From Sepioteuthis lessoniana (taxonomy: Eukaryota; Mollusca; Cephalopoda; Myopsida; Loliginidae): a stretch of DNA of 64,000 bases. Both the position numbers and the translations under genes were made by a program. This document shows, one piece after another, positions 1-10,489 of the stretch (positions are counted from its first letter, which is position 1; each line of letters opens with the position of its first letter). The stretch spans positions 30,002,046 to 30,066,045 of the forward strand of contig OY757904.1 of assembly GCA_963585895.1 (NCBI GenBank), written 5' to 3'. The notes beneath the pieces are model-generated. The model saw nothing but the letters and a program-made list of their open reading frames with translations. It did no database searches and was not told the origin of the DNA.

Positions 1-916
1 CCTATCCCTAGTCTTAGAACAGAAATTAGTCAAACATGGTAATACACTATATCGAACCCAAGCTACTAACTGAAATATTCACAGGCACACTGACAACCAC
101 ACATATATAAACCGATTTATTGTCGCTATTTTAAATTATTAGTTTCACTTATGCATTTTGCTTGTTTCAGGTTTTGTCTACTGTGTAGCAATATAATGTC
201 AGTCGGCGCTGTCAGTGAGGAATGTATCACCAAAGTGCACTTCACTTCTCCAGAAATTTGGAAATAGCATGTTATACAGCGTAGAAATTACATCGGCAGC
301 ATCTATATGAAGATTTCAGAGCGTTTAGGAGTCATTCTGAAAATAATTCAGCGAACTCGAAAAGATGGGGATTAAACCAATGGTTATTACGAAGGTACAG
401 CGGCTGGAATCCCTTATTGTTATAAGAAAAGAGCTCCCAAATATCTTGATAAGATCTCGGCCACCATAGAATATGACCCCAGCGAGCCAATAAGATTCAT
501 AGTTGGGGATATGGGAATACCAGATTTTCTGATCGGGCGGCAAATGCTCGAAGTCACAAGTTATTTCTCCTACAAGCGGTGAGAGGGCCAAATATTCATT
601 AGCCATTAAGAACAATAAATGATCTGACGAAGATGGTATGAACTCACCGTACAATTGTTGCCTTGCTCTATCCCCACTAGATGTACATATTGTGATGAAA
701 ACCAAACCGCTATTCTACATAATATTTGTGATGCTAGCAAATGATGGTAAAATAATGCCTTCTTTAACTTCCCATATAGCATCTGATTCAATACAGCTTT
801 ATTTGCTTAATTGTTTTTATTTAACTCACACAATTTTCCAAGTCTGTCTAATCAATGGTAAATATCATAGTCTGCCAAGGAATTTACCCATTGATGGGGG
901 CAGAATAGATGCTCTC
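1..916. other. AT-rich stretch with one unrecognised open frame
   Basis: I recognise no element here. A 126-codon open frame on the minus strand (325-705) has less AT-biased composition than its surroundings and contains the residues CDFEHLPPDQKIWYSHIPNY, which read more like real coding sequence than the simple-repeat frames elsewhere. I cannot assign it to a family. No splice sites or neighbours support it. It could be a remnant of a mobile-element protein or a chance frame. Confidence 0.25.
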
Positions 917-1190
917 ATTTATTTTCAGACTCATTGCCCTAGTGGTTAGAGTGTTCGCCAATGTTTTAGGAGACATGTGTTCAATCCCAGGTCATGTCAT
1001 ACCAAAGACTTTAAAGATGGTACTTGATACCTCCTTGCTTAACACTCAGCAATATAAGGTATGTATCGAGGGTAAAGTGGAGCAATTCAGGGAAAGGAGT
1101 AGTGCCCTTCCCTACACCTCGGTGTAGTAGCTATCGAAAAGGGAGCCTTCTGGTCGCCTTCGACTACGGTCGCCAACTTTACTTAGTTTA
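917..1190 (+). mobile_element. SINE-A copy 1 (tRNA-derived SINE)
   Basis: The head resembles a tRNA gene with an internal RNA polymerase III promoter. An A-box-like stretch (CTAGTGGTTAGAGTGTTCGC) is followed about 30 bases later by a B-box-like GTTCAATCCCAGG. The body (ACACTCAGCAATATAAGG, then GTAAAGTGGAGCAATTCAGG) and the end (CTATCGAAAAGGGAGCCTTC) recur at 3390-3615, 26515-27095 and, reversed, at 42441-42695. It is non-coding and non-autonomous. The tail runs into CAACTTTACTTA without a clear simple repeat. The tRNA origin is inferred from the two boxes, and the family call rests on the four related copies in this window. Confidence 0.75.
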
Positions 1191-1196
1191 TTAGGG

Positions 1197-1300
1197 GGAA
1201 ATTGAAAAACTATCAACCCCATCGAGGATTTAAACCTGGATTGCCAATTTTTAATGGCCTACCATGATAACCGTTCTCAGATTAGCTGTGTATAACGCTC
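1197..1300 (-). mobile_element. SINE-C head fragment
   Basis: On the minus strand a tRNA-like head is visible: an A-box-like GAACGGTTATCATGGTAGG, then a B-box-like GGTTTAAATCCTCG. The arrangement matches the head of the SINE-C copy at 26724-27014, but the fragment is short and diverged. It could belong to a related tRNA-derived family. Confidence 0.4.
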
Positions 1301-1854
1301 TTGTCAATAATGATTAGATTTTCAATAATGGTCAACAATATACTATGTCACTAGAGATCCCTTCGAAGATGGCAGAACGACTGCTGAAAAGAAAAACAGA
1401 TTACTTTATTGGTAGCACAATGCAGTCTCTTCCATATTCACATCAGAATTTTAACTGAAGGAGCTGGAAACATAACAACTCATATACTATCACCACAAAA
1501 CTAAATTCATAAGGGGCAGTAGCATTCTATTATAGAACTTGAATTTTGATAATCCTGCCTTTGTTAGTCCGGATCAACAAAATATCATCAAGTAAGACAC
1601 AATTTTTTGAGTCAACTTATATGTTCAGTCAACTATCGTTGTTGCTTCAACGAGGGGCCACCAATTTTATCACTTAACGACTGACATCAATCGTAGATAC
1701 TTGCAGATTCCATGCGTTGATCATATTTGTCTAGAATTCCACAGTAAAAGAATGAACCTCCATTAAGAGCAGGATGCAACACAAAATCAAATTTAATCGG
1801 AGTTTAGCTATTTTGAATTCAGTCTAACATCTTCTAGACTTGTTACTTTACTGA
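1301..1854. other. No recognised feature
   Basis: Unique-looking AT-rich sequence. I see no coding remnant, repeat unit or RNA gene. Confidence 0.3.
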
Positions 1855-1995
1855 CTCTAAAGCGATCAGTTTGCCCTATTATTTATCCATAGCTGGGGGA
1901 TAACATGTAGATTCAATCTATTCCACTGGGCATTAGCACGCAGTGAGGCATACTGTCTTGTCCAGGATTTGATCTGAGCCCAATTCTATTTTTTA
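1855..1995 (-). mobile_element. SINE-C partial copy
   Basis: The segment aligns by eye to the middle of the SINE-C copy at 26724-27014. Shared blocks include CTATTATTTATCCATAGCTG (compare CTACTATTTACCCAGAGCTG) and GTCCAGGATTTGA, the inverted B-box region. The tRNA-like head and the 3' end are too diverged to place. Confidence 0.5.
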
Positions 1996-3389
1996 CAGTG
2001 ATATCTATTACGTAAATGCCGCCTCAATGTCTGATATATTAATTGCGTTTGTAAATTCGTATCGAAATAATACAACGAATCATACATAAGAAACGAGTGA
2101 CAGCTCTTTTAATACAACTACATTTGTAAAAAATAATACACATCCCGTAATGTATAGTAATTTTCAGGCTAAATTATTGCCTTTAAGGATACTTTTAAAT
2201 GTCCACTACCTAAAACGCCAATGTAAGTTACTCTGTAACTTCTAAAATTGCAGTATGTTCCATTAGGTACAATGGCTTTTTAGATGCTAGCAATTTTATT
2301 TTTCTAATATCCGACATAACCATGTAACAGAAAATATCTCATATTCTCATGAATTGGAAAGCAGTTTCAAAGCTTAAAAAAAAAGAAAAGAAAACATACA
2401 CTACCACCATTCTCGAAATCTTGAATCCAGCCCGAATACCAAACCTAACGAGGAGAATGTCCACTTCTCATTTGAATACCTATTTTTTTTTTCATAGTTA
2501 AAGATTGATCATTGTGAGTGTCACAGGAGGACACACTTTACGCTTTTTTCTTTCTCTGAATTCTCCCCGAGGGATCTCCCTCATCGAAAGATTATTTCAG
2601 TACTCCACAAGACTCAACTAAATGGTAATATCCGGTATTCTCCCCAATTTTCCCCTGCACAATTCAATCGAAAGAAAACACAAATAAAAGCCTTATAACA
2701 TTAAATTACTTCCAGTAAGTGGCATAAGTTAGGATGATGGCAAATGTCACTCTGGCGGTGGAGAGCCTTTATTAGATGCGTGACTAGCATTACTTAAAGG
2801 AAATACTTCCATGCCTTCGTACGTTTCGCCCAAAGAAATTCATCAAAGGAAAGTTCAGCCACAAAGTAATGCTGATATATTTGGTACTTTTAGTGAGAAG
2901 GACGTTAGAAATGAACAAAGAGCATTCGGCCTGTAGCAGTGTTGCACGGCCAATATCCAATCATGATGTAATAATTATTCACGTGATCATTTTGTCAGAA
3001 TAAGCTCTTTTATATAACTGGTTTTCACTGCATGCCAACCTGTTGTGAGGTATTTTATCCCTGCAGGTCAGGGAATTATGTCTTTTGAACGTTTAATTTA
3101 CTTATTTTGTGTTTTTTTTCTTAAGAGGTTTTCTTTCACATGATCCAATCGAATACGAACCATTTTTAAACATATATATTTGACCTATAAATGGGGACCA
3201 TAACAGGGTCTACCACTTTGGTTCAAAGTCGACTAGGCAGTCATGAAAATGAAACGGGTCCACGCTTCAAAATTCTCCAAACGTAGTGATTCACCATCTT
3301 TATAAGTTTTTGAAATGCTTTTCCGTTGATATATGTACGGCTTTTCTATTTGTGAAATAGTCGATGTGAATTAATGAAATAAACTGAGG
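1996..3389. other. No recognised feature
   Basis: AT-rich sequence with several A or T homopolymer runs (near 2375 and 2485). I found no gene, tandem array or copy of the repeat families described elsewhere. Confidence 0.3.
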
Positions 3390-3615
3390 CAAATGTTCGC
3401 CAATGGCCCGAGAGACCTGGGTTCAATCCCAGGTCGAGCCATACCAAAGACTCAAAATAAGATTCTTGATTCCACCTTGCTTAGCATTCAGCATTATAAG
3501 GTAAGGGTCAGGGTAAAGTAGAGAAATCCAGGGAAAGAAGTCACGCCCTCCGCTACACCTTGATGGTATCGAAAAGGGAGCCTTCGGGTCACTCGCCACT
3601 ACGGTTGCCAACTTA
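3390..3615 (+). mobile_element. SINE-A copy 2, 5' truncated
   Basis: The copy begins inside the tRNA-like head at TGTTCGCCAATGGCCCGAGA and keeps the B box (GGGTTCAATCCCAGGTC). The body and the end (TATCGAAAAGGGAGCCTTCG) follow copy 1 closely. The A box is lost, so independent transcription is unlikely. Confidence 0.75.
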
Positions 3616-3915
3616 ATTACATACTTACTTATAATGTTTAACAACAGATTACAGAATGAATGGAAGATATGAGTTAAAATTCACCGACGTTGATATTTTT
3701 AGACTAGGGGAGGGTAGGTTTACCTGTCAGTCACCATAATATTAAGATAAGCATCCAGTATATTATATATGTATGTAGCAAACACATCCACAACGAGATG
3801 CATGTGATATGAGATCGATTCTAAAGCGGAATCCAGCAGTATCAAATATTAATTTTCGATCGGTTAGGCGTGTTTTCTTTTTATGTCATAGTTATAGTTA
3901 TTTACTCGGTTACTT

Positions 3916-3947
<32 letters not shown>

Positions 3948-4159
3948 GAAACGGCGTCTTATGATCAAATCCTGATCGAGGCTGTTTTCAATTAACAAGC
4001 GCTAACTTTGAGGAATACTTGAATCTGTACAACCTTCCTCCAGCTATGAGTATATAGTTGGGCAAACTAGGCCCTTTAATCTTATAACGGAAACCAGTTA
4101 GAGAGAAATAAAACTGAATTTAAGCCTGTTAAGTTCTGCATAAAGAGTGAGTTTGTATC
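3616..4159. other. Unassigned AT-rich sequence with a short TA array
   Basis: The only structure I see is a (TA)n run at about 3916-3941. The sequence on either side is not recognised. Confidence 0.35.
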
Positions 4160-4290
4160 ATATCGTGTTCGTGCGGAGGAATTGATTAGGTAGCGTAAAG
4201 TTGAACGAGTTTCGATCCCGGCTTCGAGCGTCCTGCGTGTCTAGTCACACTGAAGAGTTCTGATAGAACGAAACAGTCTGTCTGTGGATG

Positions 4291-4331
<41 letters not shown>
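4160..4331 (+). mobile_element. SINE-B copy 1 ending in a TA array
   Basis: A second tRNA-derived SINE family. The B-box-like GTTTCGATCCCGG is followed by GTGTCTAGTCACACTGAAGA, then GTTCTGATAGAACGAAACAG and CTGTGGATGACA. The copy passes directly into a (TA)n run at about 4293-4331. The same order is seen at 7671-7810 (reversed), 23893-24076, 57806-57902 and 58068-58258. The A-box region is poorly preserved here. Confidence 0.7.
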
Positions 4332-4334
<3 letters not shown>

Positions 4335-4829
4335 GCAGAATACTAAGTCGCATGAGAAATAAAATCGCAAAACTACTAGTCGTGAGGAGTTATTGTTTAT
4401 TATTTTTTACACTTGCAATATATTAAAATATTGCTTTACATCGAACTATGTTCCTATGCTTGTCATGGTGTCCAAGGTGGTGTGACTACTAGTCACAGTA
4501 CTTGTTGTGGTTGTTGTGTTTGTGACTACCACATTAACTTCCGACCGTTTCCTTTGTCAAGTCGTTCCGTGCCCACACTGTGTTTGAAAGATCCACGAAG
4601 GGGGAGGGTCACAAAATTCAGCTGGATCTTCTTCTGACGGTCAGATAATATGAATTTCTAGATGGCCTACCAACTAAAATATTAGAGAAAACCCGTTATT
4701 AACCAAGAACAAAAATGTTTTTTCCTGAAACACGTTTATGAGACAATAAATAACCAGCAAACTATGTTTGCTTTCCTGGCAAAGACCATTATGATGATTT
4801 TTGGTTAGACTATATGTGCATTCTTGATT
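4332..4829. other. No recognised feature
   Basis: AT-rich spacer between a SINE-B copy and the 3' side of a decayed LINE. The end of the LINE cannot be placed exactly, and its eroded 3' part may reach into this stretch. Confidence 0.3.
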
Positions 4830-7310
4830 TTTCATAATTTCTGCGGTAGATCGTCTACAACTTGCGTTTTTAAACGTGAAAACATTTTTTCATTTATTTG
4901 ATCTATAGAAATTGGAAGTATGTAGTCGCGACAAATTATTTATAAATATGGTGTAAATGAATCTCCTTGCAAGACTCCAATAACAATGTCGTAGAGGTTG
5001 GTTTCGTCATCAGGGGAACGAACTATTTCGTCCGTGTTTTCTTCTCTACCCCATCGTAATTCGTTAGGCATCTTTTGTCTGTGGAAGGCTGCAATAGGAG
5101 TTCTGAATGAAAGAAAGAAAGGAGACGATATTTATTGAATTTTAACTATATTATTCCTGAATTTCATCTTTATTCTGCATGGATCAATAGCATCAGTAGC
5201 ATTAGCAGTTTCTTTGGGGAGAATATATGTAAGTATCTTTAGCTCTCTCATAACTCTATAAATGATATCTTCGATATCATATATGTCTTGAGGAAGTCTA
5301 CTCATATCTTTGATATCATATATGTCTTGAGGAAGTCTACTCATATCTTTGATATCATATATGTCTTGAGGAAGTCTACTCATATCTTTGATATCATATA
5401 TGTCTTGAGGAAGTCTACTCATATCTTTGATATCATATATGTCTTGAGGAAGTCTACTCATATCTTTGATATCATATATGTCTTGAGGAAGTCTACTCAT
5501 ATCTTCGATATCATATATGTCTTGAGGAAGTCTACTCATATCTTTGATATCATATATGTCTTGAGGAAGTCTACTCATATCTTTGATATCATATATGTCT
5601 TGAGGAAGTCTACTCATACCTTTGATATCATATATGTCTTGAGGAAGTCTACTCATACCTTTGATATCATATATGTCTTGAGGAAGTCTACTCATACCTT
5701 TGATATCATATATGTCTTGAGGAAGTCTACTCATATCTTTGATATCATATATGTCTTGAGGAAGTCTACTCATATCTTTGATATCATATATGTCTTGAGG
5801 AAGTCTACTCATATCTTTGATATCATATATGTCTTGAGGAAGTCTAATCATAATAGAGGAGTTTCTGCACGAACTCTTTTGATGATTCTCCGGATAGTCG
5901 GAATGAATGAAGTAGTTGACCGATATCTCCGAAAGCCAGTCGAATAAAAATGAAAACCAGACCATTATGAACCTGAGAAGCTATATCTGAAAGAGTTAGG
6001 ACGCTTTAGTTCCTAGTGATAGCCAGATCACCTTTTAGTGGAAGACGTGAATGTAGCCTATTGTCAATTTCTTTATTGTTTTTTTTTTATAAACAGTATA
6101 GCATTAAGAAATATGTATGTTATCAAATTTCCTTATTTTCCAAACTTCAGAGGATACATTGTCTAGGCCGGCAATTTTTTGTGCTTTTGTGATTTGTTAG
6201 TACTGCATCAAGTCCTTTCTTCGTAAACTGTCCAAGTTTAATTTCTAGTTCGATGTATTTAATTATTGGTAGTTTTACCCGTGGTTTTAGGGGGATTTCT
6301 AAAATATTTCTTGAAATAATCTTTCTGAAATCTTTCTTCCAGGGTGGTAGCGTAAATTTTCCTCTCGAAATACTTTCCTCCCGCTGATTTGTTTTACTGT
6401 CTTCTATGCTAATTGTGAGTTCCAACCTTCTACCGAATATCTGATTTTTATAATTTGGCCTTAAAATTCTTCTATCTCTATTTTGTTATATCGTGTAAAT
6501 TCTCAATGGACTTTCTTAAGATTCTGCAAAATGCCATTTGTTGGATTTCCTTTACTAAATAAAGATACCTTTTTCATGTTATCTCATTTTTCTTAACTGA
6601 TAGTGATGGCCGGGAAACTCTCCATTTAATTCTTGGTTGGAATGCACCCAGTTGCTGTTTCTATATGAGCGTTTACAAAGTTTCCATATTCGTCATTCGG
6701 AGTATGACTTTCAGATGCGTCCAGAGGGGTATGAAATTGGTTTCTTACAGTTAGTGTATATTTATTGTTCATACAACTATTGGCGAATCCTTACTGATAT
6801 GATTCTGTGATCAGAAGTTACACCTTCAAATGAATAATATATCTATAAGATCAAAGCGCTAATTATTCATTTCTTGTCTATAAATATGCAATTATGGTCT
6901 AGAGTTATTTGGTTAGTTGTAATTTTATGGCTTACTATCTTTTAGAATTAATTATCTAGGTATGCAAATCTTTTCTTGAGTGGAAATTCAGTAGGATATT
7001 TACATTTCCTTTTTGCCGTATTGTGTAGGCAGAATTTATCATTTATAACTTTGCCTATTTAGAATTCATATCTTCACGGATGATTATAACTTGATTCTTG
7101 GGAATGTGTTGGACAAGGGAACATGTCTTGTTTTAGAAGGTTCTGATATCATTTTTATCACTAGCATTTGTAGGACTGTATCATTAGACGATTGTAGTGC
7201 AGGAGTAGCACACGTCAATCTCGTTTGGATTCTCTCAAAGATATTTTGTGGTTTAAGGCACGAGGACTGGCAAAGGTCCCAACAGACCCGTCGGCAGTAT
7301 TGACGGAGCT
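4830..7310 (-). pseudogene. Decayed RTE-like LINE (endonuclease plus reverse transcriptase), copy L1
   Basis: Read on the minus strand, this is a non-LTR retrotransposon remnant with the order expected of RTE-like elements. An apurinic-type endonuclease piece near 7250-6780 shows SLVQHIPKNQVIIIREDMN and FEGVTSDHRI, the latter holding the SDHR motif. A linker near 6250-6200 reads KLGQFTKKGLDAVL. Reverse transcriptase pieces follow: TIRRIIKRVRAE (about 5890-5855), DIIYR and ILPKETA (about 5270-5200), and YDIVIGVLQGDSFTPYL (about 5010-4950). Many stops and frame changes separate these blocks, so it cannot be active. The RT is interrupted by a 15-unit, 39-bp tandem array. The RTE-like assignment comes from family knowledge and from agreement with copies L2-L8 in this window. 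Confidence 0.8.
5266..5850. repeat. 39-bp minisatellite, 15 units, inside the LINE reverse transcriptase
   Basis: Fifteen head-to-tail units of exactly 39 bp fill 585 bases. Each contains AGGAAGTCTACTCATA and TGATATCATATATGTCTTG. Because 39 is divisible by three and the unit lacks stops in some frames, long open frames run on both strands (repeating SRLPQDIYDIKDM on the minus strand, RKSTHIFDIIYVL on the plus strand). These are by-products, not genes. Read one base over on the minus strand, a unit gives VDFLKTYMISKI then a stop, which resembles the conserved VDF-x-KA-(F/Y)-D block (motif A) of the host LINE. Unit variants inside the array are T to C changes on the plus strand: three adjacent units share one and two units share another. 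Confidence 0.95.
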
Positions 7311-7670
7311 TTTATATGCATATGTCGAGATATTACCTGGATCCTTTTAATATAGTTCTAATTGCCTATGTTTCGGGATAAGATATTCATGTTCCTGTAT
7401 AAGATAGTGTATGTTCCTGTATAAGATATTTATTATGCTCGGTTTATGCTCATTTGCAGAAGCTGTAAACTAAGGTCGCTGACTTTTCAAGTTTAAAATT
7501 ATATATATATTTTTTTTTCGTTCGTCAAAAGACAGAAAAAAGTAACTGCTTTAAAATGAATTGTTCTACCAGTGATATTTGCTATGAGGTTATTTAGTTT
7601 TCTTGGACTCGTGTTTCTGACACACGTGTTGAAGAAAAATAAAATAACCTAAAAGAAAATATATAAGTAT
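7311..7670. other. Unassigned sequence with a short imperfect repeat
   Basis: The only pattern is a partial three-fold repetition around GTTCCTGTATAAGATA between about 7372 and 7433. No coding or element signature was found. Confidence 0.35.
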
Positions 7671-7848
7671 ATATAGTCATCCACAGACAGATCTGTTTCT
7701 TTCTATCAGAACTCGTCAGTGTGGCTAGACAGTATCTTCCCGTACTGGGATCGAAACCCGGTTGACTCAAACGTCAAACCAAAGCTTTTAACCTTTCAGC
7801 CACGAGGAGATATCAGCTGCAAAGAATATATATATATATATATATATA
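7671..7848 (-). mobile_element. SINE-B copy 2 with a neighbouring TA array
   Basis: On the minus strand the copy shows the tRNA-like head (CCTCGTGGCTGAAAGGTTAA), the B box region (GGGTTTCGATCCCAGTAC), the body (GTCTAGCCACACTGACGAG) and the end (TCTGTCTGTGGATGACTATA). The order matches the other SINE-B copies. A TA array lies just outside its head at about 7825-7848. Confidence 0.75.
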
Positions 7849-7967
7849 CTTACGAAAGGTTATTAAGGAATGTCGTATTTCATAGATTATTTTAAAATCT
7901 GGAATTAAAGTTGAAATATAATTAGGATAAAAAGATTAAAATTTATTCACTGTGATTCCAACCGGAT

Positions 7968-8318
7968 ATAAAAAAAAATAGATAAATAAAAACCGGAGGT
8001 GAGTAAACGGGGAGGTAACACTTCAACCCTCGTCTACCCCCTCCAACCTTTCCCTCCTGTCTATTCTGTGTGTCATTTTATTTATCCATTGGATCTGAAG
8101 AAGTCTTGTTTTCTTTTGGTGTTATTGATATTTACTTATACCCATAACAGGATGGAAATAAATTTATAATCCTAATGAGACCGATTTTGTTTTTCTTAAA
8201 GAAATTATTGCTCTGTGATGTTAGTCAAATTGAGCTCTTTACCAGAAAAAAATGTAAATGTTCAAGTGGAATATATTCGTCCTGACGGAATTATTCCTGA
8301 CTCCGGTTTATCTGGACA
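7968..8318 (+). mobile_element. Penelope-like element terminal fragment P1
   Basis: This is a non-coding terminal (pseudo-LTR) segment of the PLE family whose coding copies lie at 34505-37575. Shared blocks, in order, are a purine- and pyrimidine-rich stretch ending in CCTCCTGTCTATTCTGTG, GGATCTGAAGAAGTCTTGTT, ACAGGATGGAAATAAATTTA, TTGAGCTCTTTACCAG and ACTCCGGTTTATCTGGAC. The fragment contains a complete hammerhead-ribozyme arrangement. It ends at a (TA)n array (about 8319-8342). No endonuclease or RT coding sequence is attached. Confidence 0.75.
8086..8178 (+). ncRNA. Candidate hammerhead ribozyme HHR1 (PLE type)
   Basis: The catalytic core matches the type I hammerhead layout. The first conserved box is CUGAAGA at 8095-8101. 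Stem II pairs AGUCUUGUU with AACAGGAU. The second box is GAAA at 8155-8158. Stem III is only UA/UA around AAUU, and the predicted cut follows UA at 8168. Stem I pairs CAUU-GGAU (8087-8094) with AUCC-U-AAUG (8169-8177), leaving one bulged U. Hammerheads with very short stem III are known in Penelope-like retroelements. Self-cleavage is inferred, not shown. Confidence 0.75.
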
Positions 8319-9072
8319 TATATATATATATATATATATATATTGAGAGAGAGAGAGAGGAAGACAGGGATAAATTGATAGATAACTCTACGAGTCTCAC
8401 TATGTAAACGAAGGGGATTATTTTGATAAAAGCAGAATAATTTTCTTTAGTATTCATTTCCCTGAATCTGAATTCTGTATTGTTTATGATAGGTTTATAG
8501 CAACACCTATGGTAATTGTGGAAATAATAATAATCTCTGCAACAGATAAACCTTCCTCGTTTTAATCTGTTTCCTTTGTTGTGTATGTAAACAAAGTCGA
8601 ATTGAATTGGTTGCTCCATCTAACTAATGCCTTAGTGTTTTGCGCAGATAAATGTGTTATGATCATTGTTTGGACAGGTGGATATTGTGCCTGTCCTGTT
8701 GAAACATGTTTTCAAATCGATAGATCAGTAATTCTAAAACATTTCATGTTGCATTATAAGTTCTCTTACTTGGTATTGTTGCATCAATAGATTTTTAAGA
8801 TTTTGACTAAGCATGTATTTTGCTGTTTGCTTTTGAGTTTGTTGAATGTGACAGACAAATACTTTTTTATTGATTTTTTTATTCTTTTCTTCCCTTCACC
8901 GGATGAAGCAAATCTGGATGAAGGCTAAGTAAAAACGGCCAAAAATTTGTTTTTTATAGCCTTTAAGCATATTTGAGGCATCTTATTCGCCTATGGAGAA
9001 GCCTTAATAGTTATATAAAAGGAAAACAATCCATGTCTATCAAATTCAATGAAATAACTAAGAGATGAACTA
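8319..9072. other. TA and GA microsatellites, then unassigned sequence
   Basis: The stretch starts with (TA)n at about 8319-8342 and (GA)n at about 8344-8360. The rest is AT-rich and unrecognised. A second TA run begins at about 9073. Confidence 0.5.
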
Positions 9073-9316
9073 ATATATATATATATATATATATATATCT
9101 TGAAAAAGTTGTTTCCCATATTTATCGAAAGAATGCTTTATTCCAATGATGGAGTATATTCAGATCTAAGTCAGGATAGTGTAGACATAAAATCAATGGC
9201 GCTTGATGACTGGCAAATCCTCTTTCGGTCTAATGATCTCATAAGTGAAAATTCATATGTTTCCATAATTAAACATCAATTTTAAATTCACAGCATGTGT
9301 GTATATACGTGTGGTC

Positions 9317-9376
<60 letters not shown>

Positions 9377-9384
9377 AAGGTGCT
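9073..9384. repeat. Two TA arrays with unassigned sequence between
   Basis: (TA)n runs lie at about 9073-9098 and 9319-9374, the second near 56 bases. Nothing is recognised between them. Confidence 0.8.
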
Positions 9385-9475
9385 AGAGGTGTGATAGTTA
9401 TCATCTTAGGTACGGGACATGTTGACCTGAGTTCAAATCCTGTTCTAAGCTGACTGAATTTTACGTAACACTAAT
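9385..9475 (+). mobile_element. SINE-C head fragment
   Basis: An A-box-like GGTGTGATAGTTATCATC and a B-box-like GAGTTCAAATCCTG are followed by CTGACTGAATTTTACGTAAC. This is the order of the SINE-C head at 27014-26930 on the minus strand. The body is missing. Confidence 0.5.
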
Positions 9476-9649
9476 ACACGTAGTTATAGTATATCTCTTG
9501 ATATTATTCCTTAACAAGCTATGGTTAAAGAAGATAGAAATCTAGGGTCTTTAATTATGATATAACAACCTTTATACAATAGGATAATCTGAATTTTAAG
9601 GTCTTAATCACTTGAAAAACTGACGTTGTGTCGCATCATGAGGAAGATT

Positions 9650-9650
<1 letters not shown>

Positions 9651-9702
<52 letters not shown>

Positions 9703-9725
9703 GTGTGTGTGTGTGTGTGTGTGTG
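9651..9725. repeat. Compound TA/TG microsatellite
   Basis: A (TA)n run of about 50 bases is followed by a short (TG)n run. The frames reading IYIYIY through it are artefacts of the repeat. Confidence 0.9.
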
Positions 9726-10329
9726 TTTTATATGTCTGTAAGAATATAGTTGTGCTTTTTGTGCATCTGTCTAAATTTTGGATGAATTTTCAGATCTCTG
9801 ATTGTCCATTTACGTTTACAGACGTACGATTTCGAAGTCACCTTCTCGGTAATAAAATTCCGTAGATATAAGCTTTCCCAAATAACGTGCTAATTTATGT
9901 CGCTATTAGTAAGAGCGGACATTAATATCAGATGTCATAGCGCCCGGAATCTCATGTAACCCCCTCTCTGATCACTTCGTACAATAAAGCACATTTTATA
10001 CACTATATAATAAACTATCAAATGGCATTAGGTTGTCTCAGGCAGTGACATCAGCTTAGCACTGTCATTATCTCATTACGACCAGGCTACTGTTATAACG
10101 GCCTTTTTGGAGTCGGCCTGACAAATTGCTGTCACAAACAGACAAAGAATATCAACGCCAACTTTCAATCAATGTGCAAGGCAAAAGCAAAGACCAAAGA
10201 GAATACTCACATATTTCTATAGAATTAGTATCCCCTCTGAACGAGCCGGATACGACACAATTTTTTTTCTCTGCCAAATTCCATTCCTATATTATGACTG
10301 TATTTTCTCACAGTTTTTATTAGGGTTTC
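9726..10329. other. No recognised feature
   Basis: Mixed-composition sequence. A 65-codon plus-strand frame (10126-10323) has no recognisable motif and I do not call it a gene. Confidence 0.3.
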
Positions 10330-10350
10330 TTCTTCTTCTTCTTCTTCTTC

Positions 10351-10387
<37 letters not shown>
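10328..10387. repeat. TTC/TTA trinucleotide array
   Basis: A (TTC)n run passes directly into (TTA)n. The TTA part, read as AAT on the minus strand, matches the tail type of the restriction-endonuclease LINE at 62.7-63.95 kb, but no body of that element is recognised next to it. Confidence 0.85.
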
Positions 10388-10388
<1 letters not shown>

Positions 10389-10489
10389 GCTCTATCACAG
10401 ATATTGAGCACTCTCCAAATTATAATGCATTTGATCTGCCTGAAAGCCACCGAGATAGTGACAACCTTTTATTCGTATAATATATATAT

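Noticed and set aside
325..705. Host exon on the minus strand
   Set aside because: The composition is coding-like, but I recognise no domain, splice site or adjoining exon, so it is only noted as an unrecognised frame.
5266..5850. CRISPR-like array
   Set aside because: The units are contiguous with no spacers, and the context is an animal LINE.
5132..5965. 277-codon minus-strand frame and 219-codon plus-strand frame over the 39-bp array as protein genes
   Set aside because: Both frames exist because the repeat unit is a multiple of three and lacks stops. They are not in the frame of the LINE protein and have no independent support.
8308..8619. 103-codon minus-strand frame
   Set aside because: It runs through GA and TA repeats at one end and shows no motif in the rest.
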